This document shows, in pieces, positions 1-10,078 of a DNA stretch of 64,000 bases. How positions within the stretch are numbered: the first letter of the stretch is position 1; each line of letters opens with the position of its first letter. The DNA is from Luteimonas viscosa (GTDB lineage Bacteria; Pseudomonadota; Gammaproteobacteria; Xanthomonadales; Xanthomonadaceae), in contig NZ_VTFT01000001.1 in NCBI RefSeq assembly GCF_008244685.1, forward strand, positions 1-64,000, in the 5' to 3' direction. Made by a program: the position numbers and the translations under genes. The notes beneath the pieces are model-generated. The model saw only the letters and a program-made list of their open reading frames with translations. It did not search any database and was not told where the DNA came from.

Positions 1-2121
1 GTGCGCGACCGGATCGTCGCCGAGGCCCGTGGCAATCCCCTGGCGCTGCTCGAGCTGCCGAAGGGCGCACTGCCGTCGCTGCTGGCCGGCGGGTTCGAGT
101 TGCCCAGCGCGCTGAGCGTACCGCGCCGTGTCCAGAACAGCTTCCAGCAGCGCTCGGCCAGCCTGCCTGCCGAGACGCAGTTGCTGCTCCTGGTCGCCGC
201 GGCCGACCCGACCGGTGACGTGGCGTTGCTCTGGCGGGCCGCCGCGCACCTGGGAATTGCTCGCGAGACCGTGGCGCCCGCGAAGGTCGCCGGCCTGGTG
301 GAGATCGACACCCGGGTGCGGTTCCGTCATCCGCTCGTGCGCTCAGCGGTCTACACGGCCGCGACCCCGCCCGACCAGCGCCGCGCGCACAGGGCGCTGG
401 CCGCCGTCACCGACCCACATTTCGATCCCGACCGTCGCGCCTGGCACCGGGCGCAGGCGGTGCTGGGCACCGACGAGGAAGCTGCCGCGGAGCTGGCGCA
501 CACGGCCGGACGTGCGCGCGCCCGCGGCGGGCTGGCCGCAGCGGCCGCGTTCATGGAGCAGGCGGCCAGGTTGACGCCCGAACCCGCGCGCCGAGCGACC
601 CGCGCGCTCGAAGCCGCGCACGCCAGGTACGACGCCGGTGCCCCCGAAGCCGCCATGGCGCTGTTGGCAGTCGCGGAGGCAGGGCCACTGGATGCGCTGC
701 AATGCGCCCGCCTCGAGCTGCTGCGCGCCCAGATCGCCTTCCATCTGACGCGCGGCCGCGAGGCGCCGGCAATGCTGATCGGTGCCGCCAGGACGCTCGC
801 CCCGCTGGACGGCGCGCTCTCGCGCGAAACCTACCTGCAGGCACTGGAGGCGTCCTTCCACGCCGGTCGCCTGGCACCCGGCCGCGGGTTGCTGGAGGTG
901 GCCGAGGCGGCCCGGAGCGCGCCTGCTTCACCCACGCCGCCGAGGGCGATCGATCTCCTGCTGGATGGCTTGGTCACGAGGTTCACACAAGGGTACGAGG
1001 CGAGCGTCCCCAGTCTGCAACGCGCCCTGGTGTCGCTGCGCGATGAGGACTCCGGTACCCGCGACGACAACGGGCGCTGGCTGTGGCTGGCCTGCCATGT
1101 CGGGACCATGCTGTGGGACGACGAGTCGATGTACGTGCTGGCGAGCCGCGCGGTCCGGGTCGCGCGCGAGGCCGGCGCGCTGGCTACGCTTCCCGCCGCT
1201 CTCAACGCCCTGGCCCTGGTGCTCGTGATCACCGGCGAGCTCGCCCGGGCCTCGGAGTTGTTCGCGGAGGAGGATGCGATCACGCGGGCAACGGGTGCCC
1301 CACCGCTCCCCAACTCGAGGCTCGTGCTGGCTGCCTGGCGCGGCCGGGAGCAGGGGACATCAGAACTCTTCGCAACAAGGATCGCGGAGGCAAAGGCGCG
1401 GGGTGAGGGCCTCACCGTCAGCAGCGCCGAAACTTCGCTCGCCTGCCTGCACAACGGGCTGGGCAACTATGGCAGCGCCCTGGCTGCCGTTGCGCCGCTG
1501 TCCGAGTCCGAAGAGCTGGCGCATAGCAACATTGCGCTGCCCGAGTTGATCGAGGCGGCCGTCCGCGCAGGCCAACCGGAGCGCGCGGCTGCCGCTCTGG
1601 ACCGGTTGACCTCGCGAGCCAGCGCCAGCGGCACCCACTGGGCGCTCGGGGTGGCGGCGCGCTCGCGGGCGCTGACCACCACTGGGCCGGGCGCAGAAGA
1701 CCACTACCGCGAGGCGATCGAGCATCTCGGAAACTGCCGCATGGCTACCCATCTCGGCCGCGCCCACCTCGTTTACGGCGAGTGGCTGCGCCGGGAAGGT
1801 CGTCGTCAGGATGCCCGCGAGCAGCTCCGGACCGCCCACAAGCTGTTCTCGGACATGGGGACGGAGGCCTTCGCCGAACGTGCCGCCTGCGAGCTGCGGG
1901 CCACCGGGGAGAGCGCGCGCAAACGTAGCGCCCAGCCGACCGACGCGCTCACCGCCCAGGAGCTGCATATCGCACGGTTGGTCGCCACGGGGGCGACGAA
2001 CCGGGAAGTGGGCACCCAGCTGTTCCTGAGCCCTCGTACGATCGAAGCCCACCTGCGCAGCATCTTCCACAAGCTGGACATCACCTCCCGCCGGCAGATC
2101 AGGGACCTCCAGCTTCCCTGA
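1..2121 (+). CDS. LuxR-family transcriptional regulator with ATPase/TPR-like body (5' partial)
   Basis: The reading frame is already open at base 1, and its first residues (EARGNPLALLELP) match the middle of the ATPase module of large ATP-binding LuxR (LAL) regulators, so the Walker A/B part lies left of the window. Residues ~60-640 form a helical body (RFRHPLVRSAVY, then Ala-rich repeats). The C-terminus carries a LuxR helix-turn-helix at ~650-703 (LTAQELHIARLVATGATNRE, SPRTIEAHLRSIFHKL). Such proteins are ATP-dependent activators with unknown ligands. The style is common in Actinobacteria and unusual in Xanthomonadaceae, which suggests transfer. No target is evident from its neighbours. Confidence 0.85.
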   Translation: MRDRIVAEARGNPLALLELPKGALPSLLAGGFELPSALSVPRRVQNSFQQRSASLPAETQLLLLVAAADPTGDVALLWRAAAHLGIARETVAPAKVAGLVEIDTRVRFRHPLVRSAVYTAATPPDQRRAHRALAAVTDPHFDPDRRAWHRAQAVLGTDEEAAAELAHTAGRARARGGLAAAAAFMEQAARLTPEPARRATRALEAAHARYDAGAPEAAMALLAVAEAGPLDALQCARLELLRAQIAFHLTRGREAPAMLIGAARTLAPLDGALSRETYLQALEASFHAGRLAPGRGLLEVAEAARSAPASPTPPRAIDLLLDGLVTRFTQGYEASVPSLQRALVSLRDEDSGTRDDNGRWLWLACHVGTMLWDDESMYVLASRAVRVAREAGALATLPAALNALALVLVITGELARASELFAEEDAITRATGAPPLPNSRLVLAAWRGREQGTSELFATRIAEAKARGEGLTVSSAETSLACLHNGLGNYGSALAAVAPLSESEELAHSNIALPELIEAAVRAGQPERAAAALDRLTSRASASGTHWALGVAARSRALTTTGPGAEDHYREAIEHLGNCRMATHLGRAHLVYGEWLRREGRRQDAREQLRTAHKLFSDMGTEAFAERAACELRATGESARKRSAQPTDALTAQELHIARLVATGATNREVGTQLFLSPRTIEAHLRSIFHKLDITSRRQIRDLQLP

Positions 2122-2149
2122 CACGACGGACGCGAGCGGCCGTGCGGCT

Positions 2150-2761
2150 TCATCCGTCTCCCGCCGTCCCCGACGTTACCCGTTCGTTGTCGATGAACTC
2201 GTCCGGGCCCCGTGCGGGACATGCATGGACCTGCGTGCGACGCCGCTCCGGCCGGCGCTCGCGCTGGTCCTGGAGCCAGCAATCGTCCAGTGTGGAGCAG
2301 TAGCAAAGCGCCAGCGCCATCCGCGGGTACTGGCCGAGCAAGCGCTGGAAATCCGCCGCATTGTCGAGTCCGATCTGCCGGATGGTCTCCCCCGGGGCAA
2401 TGACGACGCCGTTGACCTTGGATGCTCGCGTATTCCTCAGATCGGACAGGCCCAGCGCATCGAAGATGTCGGGCCAGCTGCGCTGCGGTTGTCCGTCGAC
2501 GTAGACACGCAGGCCGTCCACCAGTGCCGGCCCGACGCCCTTGTTTTCGATGCTGATCGCCAGGCCGCCCTGGTCGATCGTGATCGCAGGCTGCAGGTAC
2601 GGCCAGACCTCGGCGCGCACCTGCTCGCGCTGCAGCATGGCCGTGTAACCCGACACGCCCAGCGCGAGCAGGCCGATCAGCGCCGCGATCACGGCGGCGA
2701 CCGCGTTCCACTCCGTGCGCTTCTTGGGCGCGGGCTCGGACGCGGTGGCAGTCTCGCTCAT
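2150..2761 (-). CDS. Hypothetical single-pass membrane protein
   Basis: A 203-residue protein starting at ATG 2761 (MSETATASEP). The frame is open 16 codons further upstream, but that part looks unlike protein. A charged N-terminus is followed by one membrane segment at ~23-42 (VAAVIAALIGLLALGVSGY). Then comes a soluble domain with a beta pattern (ITIDQGGLAISIENKGVGPALVDGL), resembling uncharacterised proteins with an extracytoplasmic immunoglobulin-like region. It ends 28 bases from the convergent LuxR gene. Function is unknown. Confidence 0.6.
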   Translation of the reverse strand: MSETATASEPAPKKRTEWNAVAAVIAALIGLLALGVSGYTAMLQREQVRAEVWPYLQPAITIDQGGLAISIENKGVGPALVDGLRVYVDGQPQRSWPDIFDALGLSDLRNTRASKVNGVVIAPGETIRQIGLDNAADFQRLLGQYPRMALALCYCSTLDDCWLQDQRERRPERRRTQVHACPARGPDEFIDNERVTSGTAGDG

Positions 2762-3745
2762 CCGGCATATCCAGTGAATGCTGGGGCCCCGTCGGATCCG
2801 TGCCCACACGGGTTCGACATTCTCATGGGTTCTTCTGCAACGGGGACACCGACCTGCGGGCGCAGTGAGGCGTAGGCGCCGGTTTTGGCGATCATGCGGC
2901 GGGACTGATCGTGGTCATTGGTGGGGTGCAAACATGCCAGTCACAGACGTTGCATCCAGTGTCTACCAGCCCTGGCGAAAACCGATTGCGGTTCTATGTG
3001 GTGATTTGTATGGATGTGCTGTCTCGAAAGCGGTTTGCATGGAGTGCGCGATCCCGAGCTCGACGGCGTCTGCCGCCCGAGCATGGCGCTGGATCGTCAG
3101 TGCTCGCGCCCGTTCCGGCGCAGGGCATGGCTGGTCTCACGCGGTTGCTGCAGCTGATCGCGGAGCCGATCGGCGGTTCGCTGGTCGCATTCAACGCCGG
3201 GCGCGCCGCCGAGGAGGCGCGCGGCCATGCTGGCTTCGCCCGGGGTTCCAGATCCAAAAGCGGGCGCTCCGGCGCAGCAGGCCATCGAAGCGACGGCGGG
3301 GGAGGGCGGGGCACGAAACGCAGGTGACAGTCGCCGCGCAGCTCAAGGCGCGGCCTTGGCCAAAGGACACGGTGGATCAGGTGCGCGCCGTGGCCTATGT
3401 GCCGGCATTGATCCCGTTTCCGCCATCGCCGCATGGCGCACTGGCACACTTCATCGCGAGATGCTCCTGAACGAAGCGCCTGCCGAGGATCCTCGGAAAG
3501 CTGGTCGTACTGGGTCGGATGCAGGTCGAAGGGGGGCGCCCGGCGGTACGTAGCAGAAATCATGCGCGGTCAGAACCGCTCTCCTTAAGGCGTGAGAATC
3601 CCGCTGTTCGCATACGCGTGCTCACGCTGCTGCGTGGATTGACAACAGGTACTTGGTCGCAGCAGTTGTCGACGCAGATCGAAGCAAGCTGATCAGCGCC
3701 ACAGCCGTTCACACGACGCTCTCGCGCCAAGCTTGGAGACTCCTG
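2762..3745. other. Intergenic stretch without a supported gene
   Basis: About 1 kb with several overlapping open frames on both strands, none with convincing protein composition, start context or family motifs. A short plus-strand stretch near 2985-3050 (FYVVICMDVLSRKRFAW) is faintly like the catalytic core of transposases. It is too short and isolated to call, and could be decayed mobile DNA. Confidence 0.4.
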
Positions 3746-4636
3746 TCATTCCGCACGCTCAGCAACGTCCGCCCCGACAGGCAAGACCTCAAGGCTTCGG
3801 CGGTCCAGCTGCGCCACCACCTCCTCGAAGCCGTATGTGGCCTTCCAAACGAGCCGGCGCTCGGCCAATCGCGGAGCGTAGACCCTGTCGATGGCACTGG
3901 GCAGGTGCCAGCCCCGAGTGCGGAAGAGGCCCGCCAGGGCCGGTACGCGTTGCTCGATGACGGCGGCAGGGTCAGTCGCGAGTGCATCGCAGTCCCCTGG
4001 CTCGAACGGCGTGCTGCCCGACACAACGTAGCGCTCGAACGCGTCGCCGTCATTCTCGAGGGCCAGACGATGCGCGTCAGCCACGTCCCGGGCATCGATG
4101 CCCCGATGCAACCGATAGGCGGCCATGACGTCGGCGGTCTGGGGAAAACAACGCGACATGCGGAGGATGCGCACGGCCAGGCCGCCTGTCGCGGCGTCCT
4201 CGAGCAGGTTCTCGGCCGCAAGCTTGGTCCGGTGGTAGATGCTTTCGGGCTGAGGTGGGGTGTCCTCATCCACCCAGGTGCAACGTCCTTTCACGATCGC
4301 GCGCCCATAAAGCGCTGTCGTGCTGGTGAAGACGATGCGGCGCACGCCGCTTGCGCGCGTCGCATCGATCAGGCGCGCGGTGCCCTCTACGTTGATTCGC
4401 TCGAACTCGGCGTCCGACACGATGCCGACGTGAGGGGCATGGAGAGCGGCGGTGAGGATCACCGCTTCCGCGCCGTCCATTGCGCGGCTGACCACTGCCG
4501 GGTCGGTGAAATCGCCGACAATGCGGGTGGTGGCGAACGGGCTATGGTCGATCCCGAGAACAGAGTGGTCGCGCGTCAGCGCGCTGAATACTGCACGACC
4601 GATGCGGCCGGAACTGCCAATGAGGATGACTCTCAC
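3746..4636 (-). CDS. NAD-dependent epimerase/dehydratase family protein (extended SDR)
   Basis: A 296-residue extended short-chain dehydrogenase. The Rossmann motif GSSGRIG lies at residues 7-13, an acidic residue follows beta-2 (GIDHS), and the catalytic YHRTK (YxxxK) is near residue 140 after the STTALYG strand. Start is GTG 4636, preceded by GGAGGG at good spacing. The family acts on nucleotide sugars or other NAD(P)-linked substrates; the substrate cannot be read here. It is divergent from the VCBS gene and has no obvious operon partner. Confidence 0.8.
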   Translation of the reverse strand: MRVILIGSSGRIGRAVFSALTRDHSVLGIDHSPFATTRIVGDFTDPAVVSRAMDGAEAVILTAALHAPHVGIVSDAEFERINVEGTARLIDATRASGVRRIVFTSTTALYGRAIVKGRCTWVDEDTPPQPESIYHRTKLAAENLLEDAATGGLAVRILRMSRCFPQTADVMAAYRLHRGIDARDVADAHRLALENDGDAFERYVVSGSTPFEPGDCDALATDPAAVIEQRVPALAGLFRTRGWHLPSAIDRVYAPRLAERRLVWKATYGFEEVVAQLDRRSLEVLPVGADVAERAE

Positions 4637-4895
4637 GTGGGCCCTCCGAGGCGAATCGTTGACCGCCCTGTTGCTGGATTATGTCTGCTCCTGACCGGTA
4701 GAGGAGGTCAACGGAGCCGGTAGCCAGGGACCGTTATCGAGGGTCGGGGCCGAGTCGTCGACCTTTTTGGCCCTGACAGGCAGCAGACACGGGGAGCCGC
4801 AAGTTGACGAGAGTGCGGCTTCAGGGCGGCGGGGCACGCGTGGAGTACGCTGTTGGTGACCGGTGGAAAGTGTCGAAGGAACATTTGAGCACGTC

Positions 4896-6140
4896 ATGAG
4901 CCGAAGCCAGAAGCTACTGCATTTGCCCGCCCTCGTGGCACCTCTCATGGTGGGGGCAACACTTCCGATATCTGCAGTCGAGTCCCAGCCGAGGGGGGAC
5001 GCGACGGTGTATCGAGATGTCACCGATACCCACGTGCCCGCCGCCCCCGATCTCCACGCGCTGGACGCCATCTTCGTGGACGTAGATGGCGACGGTGACC
5101 TGGATGTGGTGCTGGCGGTCGAACACGGCGAGAACCGCCTCTATCTCAACGACGGCGCGGGGCGGCTGACGTGGAAGCGCGGTGCGCTCGGAATCGCCGA
5201 GTACGACACCGAGCACGTGCTCAGCGCCGATTTCAACGCCGACGGATACCCGGACCTGATCTTCGTGGCCGAAGACGACAGGTCGCACCAGTTCTTCCTG
5301 GGAGGTCGCGGCGGCGAATTCTCTGAAGTCACCGATCGCCTCCCGGCGCTGAGCGAGGGCAACGGGTTGGCGGTCGGCGACGTGAACGGTGACGGCTTCC
5401 CCGACATCGTGATAGGCAATTCTGGATCCGAGTCTGGACAGAATTTCCTCTGGCTCAACGATCCGGAGCAGCCGGGGCATTTCATCGACGCAACCGCGAC
5501 ACATCTTCCGGCCGTAGAGGACGACACCCAGGACATCGTTCTCGTGGACCTGGACGGTGACGACGACCTGGACATGCTGGTAGCCAACGAGACTCCGCCG
5601 AGCAGGCTTCTGCTCAACGATGGTCGAGGCAGGTTTTCGGATGCTTCAGAGCGGCTGGACCTCATTGCGCCTTTCGAAACACGGCAGATGCACGTGTTCG
5701 ATGCCAACGGGAGCGGATTCCCGGACATTCTCATGCTCAACCTGACCAGCAACAACCAGGACTGGGACAAGGATCCTCAGGTGCGCCTGCTGATCAATGA
5801 CGGCCAGGGCCGCTTCATCGATGAGACCGTGGACCGGATACCCTTCAACACGTTCTCGACCTGGGGCGGCACGATCGTGGATTTCAACCATGACGCCGCG
5901 CCGGACATCATTGTCGGACCCATCCAGGTCCCGGGTTTCGTGCCGTTGCAGGTCCGCGCCTATGCCAACGACGGCAATGGCCGCTTTTCCGACGTCACGC
6001 CCGCAGTCATTCCAGAGGAGACCGTTGGCAGAAGCTGGGGCATGGCTGTCGGCGATCTGGATGGCGACGGTGTGGATGACATCTTCATCGGCGGCTGGGG
6101 CACGCAGGCGAGACTGCTCTTGAGCCGGCCAAGGCCATGA
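4896..6140 (+). CDS. Secreted VCBS/FG-GAP repeat protein
   Basis: A 414-residue protein from ATG 4896; an in-frame GTG at 4863 is the alternative. An N-terminal signal peptide (~1-30, LPALVAPLMVGATLPISA) is followed by at least seven repeats of the calcium-binding form DxDGDGxxD, such as DVDGDGDLD, DFNADGYPD, DVNGDGFPD, DLDGDDDLD and DLDGDGVDD. This is the FG-GAP/VCBS beta-propeller arrangement typical of exported adhesion or carbohydrate-contact proteins. No enzyme domain or lipobox is visible. The gene stands alone. Confidence 0.82.
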   Translation: MSRSQKLLHLPALVAPLMVGATLPISAVESQPRGDATVYRDVTDTHVPAAPDLHALDAIFVDVDGDGDLDVVLAVEHGENRLYLNDGAGRLTWKRGALGIAEYDTEHVLSADFNADGYPDLIFVAEDDRSHQFFLGGRGGEFSEVTDRLPALSEGNGLAVGDVNGDGFPDIVIGNSGSESGQNFLWLNDPEQPGHFIDATATHLPAVEDDTQDIVLVDLDGDDDLDMLVANETPPSRLLLNDGRGRFSDASERLDLIAPFETRQMHVFDANGSGFPDILMLNLTSNNQDWDKDPQVRLLINDGQGRFIDETVDRIPFNTFSTWGGTIVDFNHDAAPDIIVGPIQVPGFVPLQVRAYANDGNGRFSDVTPAVIPEETVGRSWGMAVGDLDGDGVDDIFIGGWGTQARLLLSRPRP

Positions 6141-6727
<587 letters not shown>

Positions 6728-6729
6728 CC

Positions 6730-7299
6730 ATGGCCCGGCCGCACGCGCCTGTCGCGCTCCTGATCGTCGACATGGTGAACCTGCTGGACTTCCCGGACGC
6801 GGATCGCATGGCGCCCTCGGCGATCGCGGCCGCGCGCAGGATCAAGGTCCTGCGCGAGCGCTTCCATGGGCGCGACTGGCCCGTTGTGTTCGCCAACGAC
6901 AATTTCGCCCGGTGGCGGTCGGACTTCCGTGAACTGGTGGCGCTTGCGGCCCATGGCGAGGGCGCACCGCGGGAGATCGCGGAGCTGCTGGCGCCGGATC
7001 CGCGGGACTATTTCATCCTCAAGCCCAAGCATTCCGCGTTCCTGGCCACGCCCTTGCCGGTGCTGCTCGGGAAGCTCGGCGTTCGCCGCCTGCTGCTGAC
7101 CGGAATGGCGCTGGAGAGCTGCATCCTCGCCACCGCCGCCGATGCCAATGCGCGCGAATTCGAGGTTGCGATCGTGCGCGACGCGGTCGCCGGCTTGCCC
7201 GCGTTGCGCCGAAGCGCGCTCGAGGCGCTGTCGGGCTCGGGGACGGCGCGACTGGTCGACAGTCGTGGAGCGCTGCGCTGGGCGGCGGCCGGCGACTGA
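6730..7299 (+). CDS. Isochorismatase-like cysteine hydrolase
   Basis: A 189-residue member of the isochorismatase-like hydrolases. The catalytic triad is visible as Asp in LLIVDMVN (~14), Lys in LKPKHSAF (~97) and Cys in ALESCILATA (~133). The family hydrolyses isochorismate, nicotinamide or small amides; substrate is not assignable. It directly follows the 60-residue gene. Confidence 0.8.
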   Translation: MARPHAPVALLIVDMVNLLDFPDADRMAPSAIAAARRIKVLRERFHGRDWPVVFANDNFARWRSDFRELVALAAHGEGAPREIAELLAPDPRDYFILKPKHSAFLATPLPVLLGKLGVRRLLLTGMALESCILATAADANAREFEVAIVRDAVAGLPALRRSALEALSGSGTARLVDSRGALRWAAAGD

Positions 7300-7523
7300 G
7301 GCCGGATCGCTGGTTCCCCGACCGCAGGCCGTTGCGTGGGCGACGCCCCGCTCGTCCACAGACAGGCCGCCCAGCGGCGCGCTTTCTCATCCACGGGCGA
7401 GGTCGAGTGGCGTGCCCTGGATTCGCGAACCACGGGCTTCCAGGCCGCTGAACTGGCGGAATTGACGTTTTCTTACGGCACGGCCGCTATGCTGCACCGG
7501 TTATCCGTTACGCATGAAGTCCA

Positions 7524-7694
7524 ATGCCGCCCAAGAGCAACAACACCGTCCTCCGCAAGTCCGGCAAGTCCGGCAGCAAGCAGTCCGCCAACCTCACCCG
7601 TGAGCAGCTCGAAGACCATCTCGCAGCCTTCCGCAAGGCCGGCGGCAAGATCGAGAAGCTCGGCAACACCAACACCTTCAAGAAGATCGGCTGA
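7524..7694 (+). CDS. Small basic conserved-looking protein (56 aa)
   Basis: ATG 7524 to TGA 7692-7694 encodes 56 residues. A basic Ser/Lys-rich head (MPPKSNNTVLRKSGKSG) precedes a predicted helix (LTREQLEDHLAAFRKAGGKI) and the tail GNTNTFKKIG. The composition is clearly protein-like. The AFRKAGGKIEKL segment weakly recalls the FLSRGGKV segment of the RNA-polymerase-binding protein SutA, but that is only a resemblance. It ends 13 bases before the convergent dipeptidase gene. Confidence 0.6.
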   Translation: MPPKSNNTVLRKSGKSGSKQSANLTREQLEDHLAAFRKAGGKIEKLGNTNTFKKIG

Positions 7695-7707
7695 CGCGCG
7701 ATCCGCT

Positions 7708-8445
7708 TCAGCGGATCGGCACGTCGTGGAAGGTGTCCGGCGGCGGTTGCAGCCGGAAGGTGTAGTGCCACCATTCCATCGGATAGTTCTCGAAACCATG
7801 GCGGGCCATGGCGTCGCGCAGCCGTGTGCGGTTGGCCCGCTGCGCGTCGTCCAGATGCGGATGGTCGGTGTTCGCGCGCGGATCGAAGAAATCGAAGGGC
7901 GTACCCATGTCGAGCGCCTCGCAGCGCGCCGGCGACGCGTCCTCGCAGCGCAGCAGCGTGAGGTCGATCGTCGCCCCCTTGCTGTGGCCGGATCGATCGG
8001 CGATGTAGCCGGGCACCAGGCTCCCCTTCTCCAGCGCCGGATAGTAGGCCGCCTTGGTGCGCTGGTCGCGCGGATCGGCGGCCCAGCGCACGAACTGGCG
8101 CACCGCGCGTTCCGGGCGGTAGCAATCGAAGATGCGCAGCCGCAGTCCCTGCGGTCGGAGCTCGCGTTCCAGCCTGGCCAGGGCCTCGGCCGCGGGACGC
8201 AGCAGGTAGCACTTCGCCGCGTCGTAGCCATCCACGCGCGTACCGGTGAAGTTGTCGTCGCCGGCGTAGCGGATGTCGGCGTCGATGTCCGGCACCAGTT
8301 CGCGGATGTCGACCATGCCCACGGACCCGGGTGTCGCCAGGTCAGCCGTCGTATCCGTGGCAGTCGGGGGCGTCGAGGACGCGCAGGCGACGCAGAGCAG
8401 CGTCGCCAGCGCGATTCCCGCCAGTCGCAGGTCACGGGGTTGCAC
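7708..8445 (-). CDS. D-alanyl-D-alanine dipeptidase, VanX/DdpX type (M15D), probable lipoprotein
   Basis: A zinc peptidase of the VanX family, expected to cleave free D-Ala-D-Ala or related dipeptides in the periplasm. Zinc ligands lie in SGHSKGATID (~153, SxHxxGxAxD), and the EWWHY motif carrying the catalytic Glu and third ligand is near 222; DCYRP is also present. GTG 8445 is preferred because it gives a compact signal ending at LLCVAC, a probable lipobox. ATG 8499 would add 18 residues. It overlaps the upstream serine hydrolase by 14 bases and ends the minus-strand run 17821-7708. Its role in murein peptide use rather than vancomycin resistance is inferred from context. Confidence 0.82.
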   Translation of the reverse strand: MQPRDLRLAGIALATLLCVACASSTPPTATDTTADLATPGSVGMVDIRELVPDIDADIRYAGDDNFTGTRVDGYDAAKCYLLRPAAEALARLERELRPQGLRLRIFDCYRPERAVRQFVRWAADPRDQRTKAAYYPALEKGSLVPGYIADRSGHSKGATIDLTLLRCEDASPARCEALDMGTPFDFFDPRANTDHPHLDDAQRANRTRLRDAMARHGFENYPMEWWHYTFRLQPPPDTFHDVPIR

Positions 8446-10078
8446 AGTCGCCGATCCGTTCGAAGGCGAGGTCTTCGTAGTCGTAGCTGAAATCGGCATC
8501 GGGATCCACCTTCGCCATCGTCAGCCGGTCGGGGCCGGCGGTGTGCGACTCGAACGCGAGCCAGGCTTCGGCGTCGACATCCGGGTCGTACCAGTCGACC
8601 AGCAGCCGCGTATCGCTGCGCATGACCGCGCCGCTCAGCTTCGGCGACCTGGCGGACCGGAATGCCACGCCCTCTCCTTCCGCGCAGATCGAAACCTCGC
8701 CGAACCATGGGTCGAGATAGCGGCCTGCGAATGTCGCGACTTCCGCAGGGGTTGCCGCGCGGCGTGTCCGCGCGGCAACGCGCGACGCATCCTGCGGGCG
8801 CGATTCGCGTTCCGCCGCCAGCAGTGCGGCGTAATGGGCCACGGTGAGGGAGGCATCGCCCGGCCGGGTGAAGCGCTTGACCAGCACCTGGGTGAGCACG
8901 GTACGCAGTTCGTCCGCATTGCCGTTGACCAGGATCACGAACCCGGCATCCAGTTGCGGCAGCAGCGTGAGCGCCGAGTACATGCCCGAGAGCGTGCCGG
9001 TGTGCGACACCTTCCAGGTGCCGTCGACATCGGTGAGGCGCCAGCCGTAGCCGTAGGCGGAAAAATGGCTGTCGTCCCAGTCACGCATGCGTTGCGACAG
9101 CGGCATCGGCATGTGTGTCTTCCACATCTCCTCGCGCTGGCGGGCCGACAGCCAGGGCCTGCCTTCCGCATCGAGGCCGAAACGCCCGGGTTGCAGCCAC
9201 ATCCGCGTCCACGCCAGCATGTCGCCGAGGCTGCAGCGGATGCCCCCGGCCGCCATCATCGGCACGTCGGCAACGACTTCCCCGTCCTCGCGGATCGCGA
9301 CCGGTTCGCCGCCTTCGCCGCGCATGTGCGGCTGCGCGATGTTGCCGACCGCGTCCCGGCGCCATTCGCCGACCTGGCAGCGGTCCATGCCGAGCGGCCC
9401 GAACAGTTCGCGCCGCACCAGCACGTCGTACGGCGCGCCACCCGCGGCGGCGGCCACCTCGCCTGCGACGATGTAGAGCGTGTTGTCGTAGGCATAGCGC
9501 GACCGGAAGCTGTAGACGGGCCGGAGGTGGCGCAGGCCGCGGATCACGTCCTCGCGCGTGAACAGGTTGGGTTCGGGCCACAGCATCAGGTCCCCTGCCC
9601 CGGCGCCGAGGCCGCTGTTGTGGATCAGCAGGTCGCGCACCTGGATCTCGCGCGTCACCCAGTCGTCGTGCATGCGGAAGTCCGGCAGGTGCTTCACCAC
9701 CGGATCGGACCAGTCCAGCCGCCCCTGGTCGACCAGGCGCGCAAGCAGGGCGGTCGTCATCGCCTTGCTGTTGGACGCGATCTTGAACAGGGTATCGCCG
9801 TCGATGCCCTCCCCTCCCCCGGCGACGAGTTCGCCGCGGGTACGGGAGAACACCACCTCGCCGTCGACGACGATGCCGACGGCGAGGCCCGGCGGGCGGT
9901 AGCGTTCGAAGGCGTCGTCGAACGCCGTGTCGAACGCCGTCGCATCGATCGGGGCGGGGCCGGACGCCGTCGACGGCGCGCTCGCGAAGCCGGAAGCCAG
10001 CGCGACGAGTCCGCAAAGAAAGCCCGCTGCACGCGATCCGTTCCGGATCGGCATGCACCCCGCCCTTTTCGTCCGCAT
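8432..10078 (-). CDS. Serine hydrolase, beta-lactamase/D-aminopeptidase-like
   Basis: A 548-residue exported enzyme of the class C beta-lactamase/DD-peptidase (S12) fold. The SxxK motif is seen as SNSK (~103), the YxN motif as YDN (~194), and the third motif as HTG in VSHTGTLSG (~359). The C-terminal ~120 residues form an extra beta domain (TFAGRYLDPWFGEVSI) like that of many S12 peptidases. The signal peptide lies within the first ~40 residues (GFLCGLVALASGFASA). The start codon overlaps the TonB receptor stop as TGATG, indicating coupling. Family members include D-aminopeptidases and esterases. Context favours action on D-amino-acid peptides, which is inference. Confidence 0.82.
   Translation of the reverse strand: MRTKRAGCMPIRNGSRAAGFLCGLVALASGFASAPSTASGPAPIDATAFDTAFDDAFERYRPPGLAVGIVVDGEVVFSRTRGELVAGGGEGIDGDTLFKIASNSKAMTTALLARLVDQGRLDWSDPVVKHLPDFRMHDDWVTREIQVRDLLIHNSGLGAGAGDLMLWPEPNLFTREDVIRGLRHLRPVYSFRSRYAYDNTLYIVAGEVAAAAGGAPYDVLVRRELFGPLGMDRCQVGEWRRDAVGNIAQPHMRGEGGEPVAIREDGEVVADVPMMAAGGIRCSLGDMLAWTRMWLQPGRFGLDAEGRPWLSARQREEMWKTHMPMPLSQRMRDWDDSHFSAYGYGWRLTDVDGTWKVSHTGTLSGMYSALTLLPQLDAGFVILVNGNADELRTVLTQVLVKRFTRPGDASLTVAHYAALLAAERESRPQDASRVAARTRRAATPAEVATFAGRYLDPWFGEVSICAEGEGVAFRSARSPKLSGAVMRSDTRLLVDWYDPDVDAEAWLAFESHTAGPDRLTMAKVDPDADFSYDYEDLAFERIGDCATP

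Noticed and set aside
2911..3327. Open frame with a transposase-like fragment (FYVVICMDVLSRKRFAW)
   Set aside because: The resemblance covers about 20 residues only. The remainder is Arg/Gly/Ala-rich out-of-frame-like sequence with no catalytic residues.
7708..8445. Vancomycin-resistance vanX
   Set aside because: The family matches, but there is no vanH, vanA or vanRS nearby, and the neighbours are TonB receptors and peptidases, which favours a nutritional role.
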